Shown: positions 40,164 to 48,498 of the stretch, one piece after another | How positions within the stretch are numbered: position 1 is the stretch's first letter | How the letters are laid out: the number at the start of each line of letters is the position of its first letter | Virus record (IMG/VR): IMGVR_UViG_3300017967_000021 | Location: 1-61,635 of that record | Length of the DNA: 61,635 bases | Source of the DNA: a virus | Reading direction: 5' to 3' (one strand) | Program-made: the position numbers and the translations under genes | The notes under the pieces: model-generated | What the model saw: the letters and a program-made list of their open reading frames with translations, nothing else | What the model was told of the DNA's origin: nothing | Databases searched by the model: none

Positions 40164-40600
40164 CAGAAGCTTGAAGGAATTGAAGCTGAGTTATCAGTTG
40201 AAGAACTGTTTGAAGACGAAGCTGATGAGGAATCAGAGGACTTACCTGCACGAGCACCATACGACATGTGCTCAATAACAATAACAACCTTTGAGCGAGA
40301 GCTGCCATCTTGCTTCCAGCGCTCCTGAACAAGGCGACCAACAATTGAAACGCTGGTACCCTTCTTCATTTTGCCGCTAGAAATCTGATTATCAACAAAA
40401 CCTGCGTTCTTGCAGGTGTAACCATCTTTGTCCTTGAGGTAGTAGACAACATCAAAATAGCCTGAGTTGTTATCTGAATCTTTCTCAGAACCTGAATAGT
40501 CAACGCCAATACGTGATTTCATGATCTTACCACTAGCAACCATTTCGGGATCAGCAACTAAGCCACCCGAAATGCTTACCATATTTTGAGGATCAAGCAT
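40163..40600 (-). CDS. ssb: Single-stranded DNA-binding protein
   Basis: A 145-residue SSB. The OB fold is visible as Val-Ser-Ile-Ser-Gly-Gly-Leu at the start, then Gly-Tyr-Phe-Asp-Val-Val, and Lys-Gly-Thr-Ser-Val-Ser-Ile-Val-Gly-Arg-Leu before the last strand. The C-terminal 30 residues are a Ser/Asn-rich tail ending in Ile-Pro-Ser-Ser-Phe, a weakened version of the acidic tip that recruits partners. AAGGAG site, ATG overlapping the upstream TAA. It protects single-stranded DNA during replication. Confidence 0.85.
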   Translation of the reverse strand: MLDPQNMVSISGGLVADPEMVASGKIMKSRIGVDYSGSEKDSDNNSGYFDVVYYLKDKDGYTCKNAGFVDNQISSGKMKKGTSVSIVGRLVQERWKQDGSSRSKVVIVIEHMSYGARAGKSSDSSSASSSNSSSTDNSASIPSSF

Positions 40601-40836
40601 TATGTCTCCTTGTTATCTACTGCAGCCTTAAAGTTAAAGGCTATTTCTTCTAAAAATTCTATTGATTCTCTCATTGCACCTTCAGGTCCAAATTGAGGTA
40701 TTTGTGAGCGATAAAGATTTATAAACAAATTATATATACCATTCTTGATATCGGTGACAGTGTCAGTAGATACCATATCCGGTACATCTTCAACTAGTTT
40801 ATAATCTGAATCACTAGTATTTGTATGCTCCGCCAT
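40600..40836 (-). CDS. Hypothetical protein, 78 residues
   Basis: A small acidic protein whose stop overlaps the SSB start (TAATG), so it is co-translated with SSB. Its second half is helical. Function unknown; likely part of the DNA-metabolism operon. Confidence 0.6.
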   Translation of the reverse strand: MAEHTNTSDSDYKLVEDVPDMVSTDTVTDIKNGIYNLFINLYRSQIPQFGPEGAMRESIEFLEEIAFNFKAAVDNKET

Positions 40837-40839
40837 TTA

Positions 40840-41139
40840 TCAACCACCTGTTCTTTTAGATAGTGCTAAGTCTATCATTTTGCCAAGTTGTTTGATGTCG
40901 TTATATCCTTTGTCATATAAGATTGATATAATTGGTTTTGGATCTATAGAACTATATGTTATAAGTTGAAGATTAAAAACATCATTCAAAGTATATATTC
41001 TATAGTTGTTTAGATCTCTTCTTGGGGGAGGATACTTGTTATTTTTTTCTCTATTAGAAATAGTCAACGTAGTGACATTGAGTATTTCTGCGACTTCAGA
41101 CCTAGTAAAACTAGGTTCTGAGTATTGATTTTTACTCAT
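40840..41139 (-). CDS. MerR-like wing-helix DNA-binding protein
   Basis: A 99-residue protein with a MerR/excisionase-type helix-turn-helix at residues 10-40 (Phe-Thr-Arg-Ser-Glu-Val-Ala-Glu-Ile-Leu-Asn-Val) and a Pro-Pro-Pro-Arg-Arg-Asp wing. Usual MerR dimer helices are absent and only a short helical tail follows. It is the first gene after a good promoter, so it may autoregulate the SSB operon. Confidence 0.65.
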   Translation of the reverse strand: MSKNQYSEPSFTRSEVAEILNVTTLTISNREKNNKYPPPRRDLNNYRIYTLNDVFNLQLITYSSIDPKPIISILYDKGYNDIKQLGKMIDLALSKRTGG

Positions 41140-41172
41140 TTTATCTACCCTTATTTAAGTTTATATAAATAT

Positions 41173-41201
41173 ATAGTAGCACAAAATAAGTATTAAATCA
41201 A
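41173..41201 (-). promoter_or_regulatory. Sigma-70-like promoter for the regulator/SSB operon
   Basis: On the minus strand TTGATT (41201-41196), 17 bases, TACTAT (41178-41173). The gap between the end of the 367-residue gene and ATG 41139 holds nothing else. Confidence 0.6.
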
Positions 41202-41204
41202 GTG

Positions 41205-42308
41205 TTAACCGGCAATTAATAGAGGATCTCTGAAATTAAAATCAAGAGATACAGAACCAGTATTAATAGTAGAGATCATTTTCCTAAGGGAAGAAGTGAA
41301 ATCAAAGGCGCCACAATCGCGAAGAAGTTGATAAGTATTATCAATGTTAAAAACAACTTCAGAGTGGCAAGAGCAATCTTCGTAGCTACAAGTATCTTCT
41401 ACAGGATCTCCGTCTTCGTCGTAATACTGACAGTCTTCACAACATGCATCAGAAATAGAAAGAGCAGACATATTATGAAGACTCCAATCAACACGATTGT
41501 TATTAAAGACATTGTTGTAATATACGTGATATCTTTCAGCGGTATGAGGAGGAAACCAGTTTGTAAAAAGAATATTGTCGATAGAAATTTTCTCCCACGC
41601 ACGGAAAAAGTTATGAGAAGCTTCGTTTGAACAATAATAATTTGTTAAGGGATTGTACCTTATAGAACTGCTAATATCGGGAAATAACTTTTTAGATCTA
41701 GCATAGCCCCATACAAAAGATTGCATAACAGATTCTGTAAGGTCAGCGTTGTAGCCAGAATTCCAAACCCAATTGTAGGAAAGTTCAACAAGCCCAGGAA
41801 GATTATTGTTAGGAACAATAACATCAGACATGCTATCAAAATATGGTCGGCAAAGCTTGCCGTTAGCATAGAAATTAGTTATAGGGGGAAGATATACAGG
41901 CTGATCAAAAGACTGTATACTTGAGTTAGAAAAGTACATGTATACATCTTCTATGTACATTTCATCAGAATGAGAACCGTATTTTACTACATAAACCTGC
42001 CAAGGAATGGGCAAAGAATATATAGATTGTTCATCAATATTATCTTCGTTAATAGAATCTACTTGAGCATGTATGTGAAAATAATTTTTAACACAAGGAG
42101 GCTTTTCGTAAACAACAACAGAATTGTCAGCGTAAAGTATTCCAGGAGGAAGAAGAGTATCAGATAGAATAGAAGTATTTGGAATAAATTCAAATAAGTT
42201 CATAAAATTCTTCAGCCTACTATAAGCCGCAGGATTATCTTTTACGGGAGTTTTGTACAGGCGGTTATCATAGTAGGAATTTTGAATATCTGGTGTTATA
42301 ACAATCAT
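41205..42308 (-). CDS. E2-like (PRTRC-B/Prok-E2_D-type) protein, paralogue A
   Basis: A 367-residue protein. Residues about 65-155 share a pattern with the proteins at 42305 and 50997: Val-Tyr-Glu-Lys-Pro-Pro, Ile-Pro-Trp-Gln-Val, Met-Tyr-Phe-Ser-Asn-Ser, then Tyr-Leu-Pro-Pro and Asn-Phe-Tyr-Ala-Asn-Gly-Lys-Leu-C153. The Asn-x-Tyr-x-x-Gly-x-x-Cys end matches the active-site region of prokaryotic E2-like proteins of the PRTRC protein B type. The C-terminal part has a Cys-rich stretch (about 300-325). It overlaps the 517-residue paralogue (ATGA). E2 function is inferred from motifs and the Ubl locus nearby. Confidence 0.55.
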   Translation of the reverse strand: MIVITPDIQNSYYDNRLYKTPVKDNPAAYSRLKNFMNLFEFIPNTSILSDTLLPPGILYADNSVVVYEKPPCVKNYFHIHAQVDSINEDNIDEQSIYSLPIPWQVYVVKYGSHSDEMYIEDVYMYFSNSSIQSFDQPVYLPPITNFYANGKLCRPYFDSMSDVIVPNNNLPGLVELSYNWVWNSGYNADLTESVMQSFVWGYARSKKLFPDISSSIRYNPLTNYYCSNEASHNFFRAWEKISIDNILFTNWFPPHTAERYHVYYNNVFNNNRVDWSLHNMSALSISDACCEDCQYYDEDGDPVEDTCSYEDCSCHSEVVFNIDNTYQLLRDCGAFDFTSSLRKMISTINTGSVSLDFNFRDPLLIAG

Positions 42309-43858
42309 ATTGAAATCTCTTTTAAACTTTGATCAATAAGGATATCTGAAATAATATCCATACTGACAATTGTCTCAATTGATGAATTTGAAGAGTTATG
42401 AATTTCATAATCTCCAGATGATTTATCGTAATACAAATATATAAAACTATGTTCCATATTCATCATATTAGAAAGTTCTTCTTGAAAAATAGAAGAAAAT
42501 TCATCAGTATAATCTACTGAATCGTTCCAAGTGGAAGAGATTTTTGTTTTATTTATAGATCTAATAAACTTATTAGTATCTTTATAAACAGAGTCTTCAT
42601 TATTATGGTTAAAGCAAGTAATAAATATTTTCTTGTCTAACTCAGAGACATTAGTGTATCCTGCTAAAACTTCGTGATGATGATTCCTTGAACGAATATA
42701 ACCAGTTATATCATTGGAGAAAGATAAGGATTGATTCGTAGAATTAATCTTATCAAAAGACATACGTTCAAATGAACTATAAAAATCTAAAGTCTCTTCA
42801 AGATTAAAGCTAGACATCATTTTGAAGAAATATTTTGAGTGAGCAGAACCAGAAGAAGAAAGAGATTGTGACTTTAAGGTAGCAATCTTAGAGTCAGTTA
42901 AGTCAGGAAACCTAGCAAGAAGAGAATTGTAAGTAGGTCTACAATATTCTTTATAAGTATCTGAAGGATTTAAAACAGAATTTTGAAGAACAGGAAGACC
43001 AAGGTCAAGATTCCATCCACCAGATATATATTCATTTATCATCATAGAATATATATATCTAATAGACTGGGATTCAAAATCAGGTATTTCTTGAAGACTA
43101 TTTGAAAAACAGATTGTTCCATCAGTATAAGAATTAGGAAACATACAAGGAACATACTGATCATCGGAAGTATCAGTTAATGGAGAAGATGAAAAATATA
43201 TCCTAAAAGATCTATCAGATAGATGGTGATATTCTGAAGTAGAAATTCTAGTTAAAGTCCAGGGAACCCATATTTCATATGATTCAATATGTTTTGTTGT
43301 ACCAGAAGCCCTAACAGGCTTATAATTAACTATAGCCTTAAAAGGAGGACGTTCTACATAGATTGTACCATTTGAAGAAAAGTACCTTAAAGATGTAGGA
43401 TTTATGTCTGTCGAATCATTGAAGGCAAAGCTGTTATTGTAGTTTAAAGATTGAGTTATAACATCTTGGTAATCATAAGAATATCCATGAGTTAACTCTA
43501 CGCTAAAAAACAAAGGTAATTTTGTGAGATTAATGTGCGAGGCCTTGGAGAGAATCGAGGTAAGATTCTGTTTCGAATTTAAATACAAAGAATCAGTAAG
43601 TAAATCTGTAAGAAAATTACCAGAAATAATTTCACGAATGGTAAGACCATGTCGATTTTCTGCATCAATAGGATAACAGTCTAAAGGAAATTGAGTATCC
43701 TGGTTGGATAAATATTTTGCAATAGAGTTAGTTATAGTGTCGCGATAATAATAAACATCATTTTTCTCACGAAGAAAAACATTGTAAAAAGAGTTTTTCT
43801 GATAGCGGTTGTTATCTGAATCTGTAGTAAGAACTGTAAAATTAGGAAAATTTGACAT
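42305..43858 (-). CDS. E2-like (PRTRC-B/Prok-E2_D-type) protein, paralogue B
   Basis: A 517-residue protein with the same block as its neighbour at about 165-250: Val-Glu-Arg-Pro-Pro, Trp-Val-Pro-Trp-Thr-Leu, Ile-Tyr-Phe-Ser-Ser-Ser-Pro-Leu, Tyr-Val-Pro-Cys-Met-Phe-Pro-Asn-Ser-Tyr-Thr-Asp-Gly-Thr-Ile-C250. C250 would be the thioester cysteine. Both it and paralogue A continue with a Gly-Trp-Asn or Ser-Gly-Tyr-Asn segment. The long Ser/Asn-rich N- and C-terminal regions have no recognised domain. Confidence 0.55.
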   Translation of the reverse strand: MSNFPNFTVLTTDSDNNRYQKNSFYNVFLREKNDVYYYRDTITNSIAKYLSNQDTQFPLDCYPIDAENRHGLTIREIISGNFLTDLLTDSLYLNSKQNLTSILSKASHINLTKLPLFFSVELTHGYSYDYQDVITQSLNYNNSFAFNDSTDINPTSLRYFSSNGTIYVERPPFKAIVNYKPVRASGTTKHIESYEIWVPWTLTRISTSEYHHLSDRSFRIYFSSSPLTDTSDDQYVPCMFPNSYTDGTICFSNSLQEIPDFESQSIRYIYSMMINEYISGGWNLDLGLPVLQNSVLNPSDTYKEYCRPTYNSLLARFPDLTDSKIATLKSQSLSSSGSAHSKYFFKMMSSFNLEETLDFYSSFERMSFDKINSTNQSLSFSNDITGYIRSRNHHHEVLAGYTNVSELDKKIFITCFNHNNEDSVYKDTNKFIRSINKTKISSTWNDSVDYTDEFSSIFQEELSNMMNMEHSFIYLYYDKSSGDYEIHNSSNSSIETIVSMDIISDILIDQSLKEISI

Positions 43859-43865
43859 AGTTAAC

Positions 43866-44828
43866 TCAGCTTAATGCAGAGGCTATAAAAGGTTGTTTGC
43901 TTTCCGGCTGGAGACTATCTGGTAAAACTTGAATGGTGTCTTCTTTGTATGAATCAAGAAGTTCTTCAAGAAGTTGAGTTACATGAGAAGAAACTTCTAG
44001 CTCAGGTGTTTCTGGTGGAACAGTAACATTAAAGACAGTTTGATTTTCTGTATTGTTAAATACGGAATAAGAATATTCCATATTTGAAAGATGAATTTTT
44101 CTTACAGAAAATACAGTAGAATTATCTGTGTTTGCATGATTTACTGAAACTTGAGTAATAATTTCAGATTTAGATTCATGCATAGGACAAAGAGAGAAAT
44201 TTTCAAAGAAGTGACAAGGCATGTGCTTGTCAGCAAAAGAAGGATGAGAACATGAAGGATATCCATCAATCATGTTTGCAAACTGATAATGATCTGATAT
44301 GTACTCTTTGGATGGAGAAACATATGTAACGTGAGAACAAATAGGAGGAGAAGAGTTAACTGAGTTATCGTTTAACTCATAATTAAAAAGATTGGGCATA
44401 TAATGAAGTAAAAGATAATTCTCAAATCCATATGCTGGCTTAACCCAGCAAGAAAATATTTCAAGAGAAAATGTTGTAGTTAATATTTCAGAATAATCTT
44501 TATCTAAAAATAATACCGAATTTGCATACTCGCTAGCATTGGATGAAGTTTCGGTAACCCACTTGTACATGTAATCAAGAGAATTTTTGGATACAGAAAC
44601 AATAGGAGAAGATATTCCATTGGGACTATAATACATTTCTCCAGAACCAAAATAATCATATATCAAAACATTTTCAGGAAGTTCTGACATTTCGTTAAGA
44701 TAGAAATTTGCATTAAGAGATTGGTTATCCCTAAATATGTTAGCAGTGAAATAGGTTTGATTATAGGTAGAGCTTTGACGCATAGAATAAGTTTCGTCTG
44801 TATCGAAACTTGTATCATATTTAAACAT
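43866..44828 (-). CDS. Hypothetical protein of the E2-like cluster, 320 residues
   Basis: A Ser/Asn/Tyr-rich protein similar in composition to its E2-like neighbours. It has a Glu-Met-Tyr-Tyr-Ser-Pro-Asn-Gly segment and several Cys/His pairs (for example His-Met-Pro-Cys-His-Phe). I cannot align the E2 cysteine block with confidence. ATG 44828 follows GGGGAT; an upstream start at 44840 is less likely. It may be a highly diverged member of the same family or a substrate. Confidence 0.55.
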   Translation of the reverse strand: MFKYDTSFDTDETYSMRQSSTYNQTYFTANIFRDNQSLNANFYLNEMSELPENVLIYDYFGSGEMYYSPNGISSPIVSVSKNSLDYMYKWVTETSSNASEYANSVLFLDKDYSEILTTTFSLEIFSCWVKPAYGFENYLLLHYMPNLFNYELNDNSVNSSPPICSHVTYVSPSKEYISDHYQFANMIDGYPSCSHPSFADKHMPCHFFENFSLCPMHESKSEIITQVSVNHANTDNSTVFSVRKIHLSNMEYSYSVFNNTENQTVFNVTVPPETPELEVSSHVTQLLEELLDSYKEDTIQVLPDSLQPESKQPFIASALS

Positions 44829-44830
44829 AA

Positions 44831-45337
44831 TTATCCCCAAGTAGAAATAGATTTAATTTGCAATTGCTGTTGTAGGTCTGCGTTTTGTTTGCGCAGTTCA
44901 ACAATCTCTACATTTAAATCAACTATATTTTTTCTATAAAATTTATTGTCATTAGCTAATTTGCTTATTACGGATTTAATATCTGAAAAATAATTAGAGT
45001 AATCAACATCGTCATTTTCTAGATCATTGTAAATATCATAATAAGAAATTATATTAGGAACAAGATAATGGGAATGTATGGTGTGCATTCTGGTAATCAG
45101 AGCTTGCAAAAGAGAATCTCTTAGAGATGGAAGAAGATCATTAAAAACATTATTTTTAAGGTCAGTTTTACTGCCTTTGTAATAAAAACTATAATTATTA
45201 GAATCCATATCGCATGTATGAATAGTTAATAAGAGATCAGGATCCGCATGAACATCAAGAGGTAAAAAGTGAGTTTCAATTTTGGAATTCACGTAAGAAA
45301 TAAAATCATTTAGATCATTGAATTTTGAAATTACCAT
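44831..45337 (-). CDS. Coiled-coil protein of the Ubl locus, 168 residues
   Basis: The last 45 residues form a coiled coil rich in Leu, Gln and Asn (Leu-Arg-Lys-Gln-Asn-Ala-Asp-Leu-Gln). The first part is Ser/Asp/Tyr-rich with mixed structure. RBS AGGT. Unknown function; its position suggests it belongs to the conjugation locus. Confidence 0.58.
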   Translation of the reverse strand: MVISKFNDLNDFISYVNSKIETHFLPLDVHADPDLLLTIHTCDMDSNNYSFYYKGSKTDLKNNVFNDLLPSLRDSLLQALITRMHTIHSHYLVPNIISYYDIYNDLENDDVDYSNYFSDIKSVISKLANDNKFYRKNIVDLNVEIVELRKQNADLQQQLQIKSISTWG

Positions 45338-45347
45338 TTATAAACAC

Positions 45348-45560
45348 CTAATCTCTTAGTACCTCTAGCGAATCTAGAGATAGTTTTCCTGTTTTTAAAA
45401 GTTCAACAAACGGAGATTCAACAAGATGCAAAGAAGTTACATCTGGATATATTGAATGCACTGCAGAATAAATTAATGACAGATAAGAAAAATTATCTAA
45501 TATTAAATAGCTATCTTTTTCTAGACAAAGAACACAAGAACTATCAGTCGTTTGAGTCAA
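45348..45560 (-). CDS. Small hypothetical protein, start uncertain
   Basis: The frame is open well into the upstream gene. The most sensible start is a TTG at 45560, which overlaps that gene's end and gives about 70 residues. Cys-Val-Leu-Cys near the start and a helical C-terminus are visible. ATG starts at 45614 and 45641 would overlap the neighbour more. No clear RBS. Confidence 0.45.
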   Translation of the reverse strand: MTQTTDSSCVLCLEKDSYLILDNFSYLSLIYSAVHSIYPDVTSLHLVESPFVELLKTGKLSLDSLEVLRD

Positions 45561-45927
45561 GTAGCTTTTGGTTAACCAGGTCCTCAACGGCTGAGGCAAG
45601 GTTTGGATCTTCATCGGCCAGGTTTGCTGCTGAGGCATCACGCATCACCTCCAGCATTTTCTTACGAGCCTCTGTAAGAGAATTGTTGAAAGAAGTTCTT
45701 TCCTGATCTGTAGCAAAAGCCATTTGTGCAACAAGAGCTTCCATGAATACAGCTTGTTCGCCATAACCAATGATCAAGGTAGCAATTTGCTCATCAATAG
45801 AATTAATACGATTTTCTAATTCTTGAAGTTTTTCAGAAAATCTAACAACAGCACTTCCGATTACTTCTTCAACAATAGACATAACAGCCTTAACTGTTGC
45901 CTCATCAATTTGGGGAATGTCTGTCAT
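45544..45927 (-). CDS. Helical protein of the Ubl locus, 127 residues
   Basis: Highly helical with a central coiled coil (Leu-Gln-Glu-Leu-Glu-Asn-Arg-Ile-Asn-Ser-Ile). ATG 45927 overlaps the upstream stop (ATGA). It has no recognised family. Such helical adaptors often serve as substrates or oligomerisation partners, but here this is only context. Confidence 0.62.
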   Translation of the reverse strand: MTDIPQIDEATVKAVMSIVEEVIGSAVVRFSEKLQELENRINSIDEQIATLIIGYGEQAVFMEALVAQMAFATDQERTSFNNSLTEARKKMLEVMRDASAANLADEDPNLASAVEDLVNQKLLDSND

Positions 45928-46550
45928 TTTTCGTACCAATCCGTATTGTTAGCAACGTAAGATGATATTGCCATATCGACAATGTACGATATTGAGCAAA
46001 CATCTTGACGAGTAACCTTGATCATGTCAGCTGATATAAGCTGCTTCATGTCTGGAATAAAGGCGCCAGAGTCAGACTTGCGAGCAGCAAAATGACCACA
46101 TTTCCAAACGAATGAATTAGGATCATATTCATCGTTTGATTGCCAGTGATGCGCCTTAAATATTCTAGAGACAGGTTTGTTATCTACAACGGCACCTCCG
46201 TAAGATACAAAACCTTCAGGAGTTGGAACACCCATCTTAGCATTTGCAGGATAGTTGTTCTGTGCGGTGCCGCTAACAATGCTCTTTAGGTAGGCACCGA
46301 AATCGATTGCATCAACAAAAACATTTGTGCTGCTAAGAAGTTTTCCATCAGAAGAAGTTTTACCAATATCAATTTTGAATTTTAGCGCTTCGTACCAAGG
46401 ACGAATAGCTAAGAATCCAGATTGAGATTTAGATCTAAACCACTTCTTATAAAGATCGCTTTGATATTCTTTGGTATCTTTATTGACGGGAACTGAGTCT
46501 TCATCTAAAGAACTCATAAAATCGTCAATGTTATCTAATATTTCTGACAT
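45924..46550 (-). CDS. Hypothetical protein downstream of the AAA+ gene, 208 residues
   Basis: ATG 46550 follows GAGGTGAGC, seven bases after the AAA+ stop. It has an acidic N-terminus and then an OB- or beta-rich body (Gly-Phe-Leu-Ala-Ile-Arg-Pro-Trp-Tyr-Glu, Ala-His-His-Trp-Gln). A helical end has Cys in Val-Cys-Ser-Ile-Ser. It could be an adaptor for the ATPase. No family identified. Confidence 0.6.
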   Translation of the reverse strand: MSEILDNIDDFMSSLDEDSVPVNKDTKEYQSDLYKKWFRSKSQSGFLAIRPWYEALKFKIDIGKTSSDGKLLSSTNVFVDAIDFGAYLKSIVSGTAQNNYPANAKMGVPTPEGFVSYGGAVVDNKPVSRIFKAHHWQSNDEYDPNSFVWKCGHFAARKSDSGAFIPDMKQLISADMIKVTRQDVCSISYIVDMAISSYVANNTDWYEK

Positions 46551-46557
46551 GCTCACC

Positions 46558-48141
46558 TCACGCAAATGATAGTTTAGTTGAAGACTTATTTCTACCAAGA
46601 ATTATCTTAGCATCTTCCATCTGTTCTGTCGAGGCCCAATCCCACTGTTCAAGAGCATATTGATACATGCTTTTAACAGTATCGGGATGCTTACGCCAGA
46701 TAGTATTACGGATGGTAGGAATGCGTTGGAGAATATCGTTGGTATTGATTGGACGAGCATGTTCAGAAACAACATAGAACTTAGTTTCTTTGATAAGAGA
46801 AACTATCTCTGCACCGGTCATAAAGGCAGAAGATTCAGCAAGCGCGTCATAATCATACTCTTGGTTTTTGATTGAGCTAAGATGAATCTTAAAGATATGG
46901 CTACGCTCGGAATGTGATGGCAGACCGACAAAGAATATCTTGTCAAATCGGTCTGCGCGTAACATTTCTGGCTTAAGAGAATGAAGCTCATTAGCTGCGC
47001 ACAAAAGGAATGATTCTTCAGGAAGTTCTTGAAGACCTGTTAAGAACTCACCATGAACACGGTCAGTGGTGCCACTGTCGGCACCGTCTCCACTACCTGA
47101 AAGATCACGGCCAAACTCGTCAATCCAAACGCATAAAGGATTCATGAGTTTGATCTGCTGAAATACAGCGCGCATGTTGGCTTCTGACTGGCCAATATAC
47201 TTGTTCATAACTTGTGCAATACCAGTACGAGCAAGATCAAGATTAAGCTCAGCAGCAGTTGCCTGACAGATTGCTGATTTACCAGTACCAGGAACACCAA
47301 CCATGAGCATTCTTCTGATAGGAGTTATGCCGTAGTCCTCAGAAAGCTGAGGGTTTTGGCGAAGAACTGAAGTGCGCCTAATGATATCTTTAATATTATC
47401 AAGACCACCAATGTTGTCGAAGGTTATATTGGGGTTGATAATTTCAAGAATACCACGAGACTTAATATTAGACATTTTAATATCATTAACATGCTTAGCG
47501 GTCAAAGTTTTTTCTTCGCTGATGACATTAAGGCATGCAAATATGAATTCGGTTTCACTAAAGCCTAGACCTGCGCGAGCAATTTCTTTGATATTGTTTT
47601 CATCAAAAGAATTAGGAGCACGGTCTTTAATGTGTGTAAGAACTGTTGCAAGTTCTGACAGGTTAGGATAAACACTTTCCAGAACTTCAAAGCAGGGCGT
47701 TAGAGGTTCTGGACATTCTTGGGGACTAATGTAAATAACTTGTTGAGGAAGATCGGTTTTAGAATCTGACCAAAATGCTTGGCGATACCTAGAAAGGGCA
47801 TCGTACAGCATAGGTATTCTGTACTGAAGTCTTTCGGCATCGACACCGGCAATAAACTTGAAGACAGTTACATTGAGCTCATCGGAATTATCCAGGTAAT
47901 CGTTAGCAAGTTCTGGATGGTCAGTGGTTATGTAATCGCTTTCGCCTTCTTCGTCAGAGCGAGGATTTTGTACGAGTACTGGCTTCCACTCATTGTCTAC
48001 ATATTTACAGAAGCCTTTAATGCTATCGATGTAATAATAGTTTCGGTCAGGAACCGCCGAAACTATTATATCGATTGAGCGAATAAAATCTGGATCTTGC
48101 AACCAGAGATTCGGTAGTCCCAGCTTAATTTTGTTAATCAT
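46558..48141 (-). CDS. Ycf46-type AAA+ ATPase
   Basis: A 527-residue AAA+ protein. The C-terminal ATPase has Walker A Gly-Val-Pro-Gly-Thr-Gly-Lys-Ser at about 282-289, Walker B Cys-Val-Trp-Ile-Asp-Glu at about 337-342, and a Leu-Arg-Ala-Asp-Arg-Phe-Asp-Lys-Ile-Phe-Phe arginine-finger block. The N-terminal part with Ile-Tyr-Ile-Ser-Pro-Gln, Ala-Arg-Ala-Gly-Leu-Gly-Phe-Ser and Lys-Ser-Arg-Gly-Ile-Leu-Glu matches the Ycf46 family. Related AAA+ machines unfold or remodel proteins; next to a Ubl/E1/JAMM set it may process Ubl-tagged proteins (inference). ATG 48141 is preferred to TTG 48153. Confidence 0.88.
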   Translation of the reverse strand: MINKIKLGLPNLWLQDPDFIRSIDIIVSAVPDRNYYYIDSIKGFCKYVDNEWKPVLVQNPRSDEEGESDYITTDHPELANDYLDNSDELNVTVFKFIAGVDAERLQYRIPMLYDALSRYRQAFWSDSKTDLPQQVIYISPQECPEPLTPCFEVLESVYPNLSELATVLTHIKDRAPNSFDENNIKEIARAGLGFSETEFIFACLNVISEEKTLTAKHVNDIKMSNIKSRGILEIINPNITFDNIGGLDNIKDIIRRTSVLRQNPQLSEDYGITPIRRMLMVGVPGTGKSAICQATAAELNLDLARTGIAQVMNKYIGQSEANMRAVFQQIKLMNPLCVWIDEFGRDLSGSGDGADSGTTDRVHGEFLTGLQELPEESFLLCAANELHSLKPEMLRADRFDKIFFVGLPSHSERSHIFKIHLSSIKNQEYDYDALAESSAFMTGAEIVSLIKETKFYVVSEHARPINTNDILQRIPTIRNTIWRKHPDTVKSMYQYALEQWDWASTEQMEDAKIILGRNKSSTKLSFA

Positions 48142-48178
48142 AATAATAACCAATCTAATAATCTGGGTTTGAGTTTAG

Positions 48179-48214
48179 TTAGGGGGGAGCAGGTATTAGC
48201 CTACTCCCCCCTAA
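48179..48214 (-). terminator. 15-bp hairpin between the Ubl and ATPase genes
   Basis: TTAGGGGGGAGCAGG (48179-48193) pairs with CCTACTCCCCCCTAA (48200-48214) with one G-U wobble on the minus strand. The loop is 6 bases. It is not followed by a clear T run, so it may be an attenuator or a processing site that lowers ATPase expression relative to Ubl. Confidence 0.6.
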
Positions 48215-48234
48215 ATTCCCTGTTGGAGGAAATC

Positions 48235-48486
48235 TCAGCCCTTCTCGCCAGCACGGCGATGGAACTCGATGTTCTGACCAGGCTCGATTGTGGCGTTCTC
48301 ATCCATCTTTTCCTTGCCGCAGTATGCGACAGCATCAGATGGGATACCCCAAATCTTGCTGAACTGATCACGAACTTCCTTGACAGTTTTACCAGCGATG
48401 TTGCTTGGCTGATTGTAAACGCCATAGCGAAGATTCGCCATACCAGTTGCAGGGGTGGGCTGTGAATTGTTGCTTGTAGCTTCCAC
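48235..48486 (-). CDS. Ubiquitin-like beta-grasp protein, PRTRC-C-like
   Basis: An 83-residue protein. After a disordered first 16 residues, a beta-grasp pattern follows: Leu-Arg-Tyr-Gly-Val, Thr-Val-Lys-Glu-Val-Arg-Asp, Ala-Val-Ala-Tyr-Cys-Gly, then Ile-Glu-Phe-His-Arg-Arg-Ala-Gly-Glu-Lys-Gly at the end. The final Arg-Arg-Ala-Gly-x-Lys-Gly recalls the C-terminus of PRTRC protein C. The terminal Gly is already exposed, so no trimming is needed for E1 adenylation. GTG start behind AGGAG. The E1-like gene lies 12 bases upstream in the same operon. Confidence 0.78.
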   Translation of the reverse strand: MEATSNNSQPTPATGMANLRYGVYNQPSNIAGKTVKEVRDQFSKIWGIPSDAVAYCGKEKMDENATIEPGQNIEFHRRAGEKG

Positions 48487-48498
48487 TGTATTCTCCTA

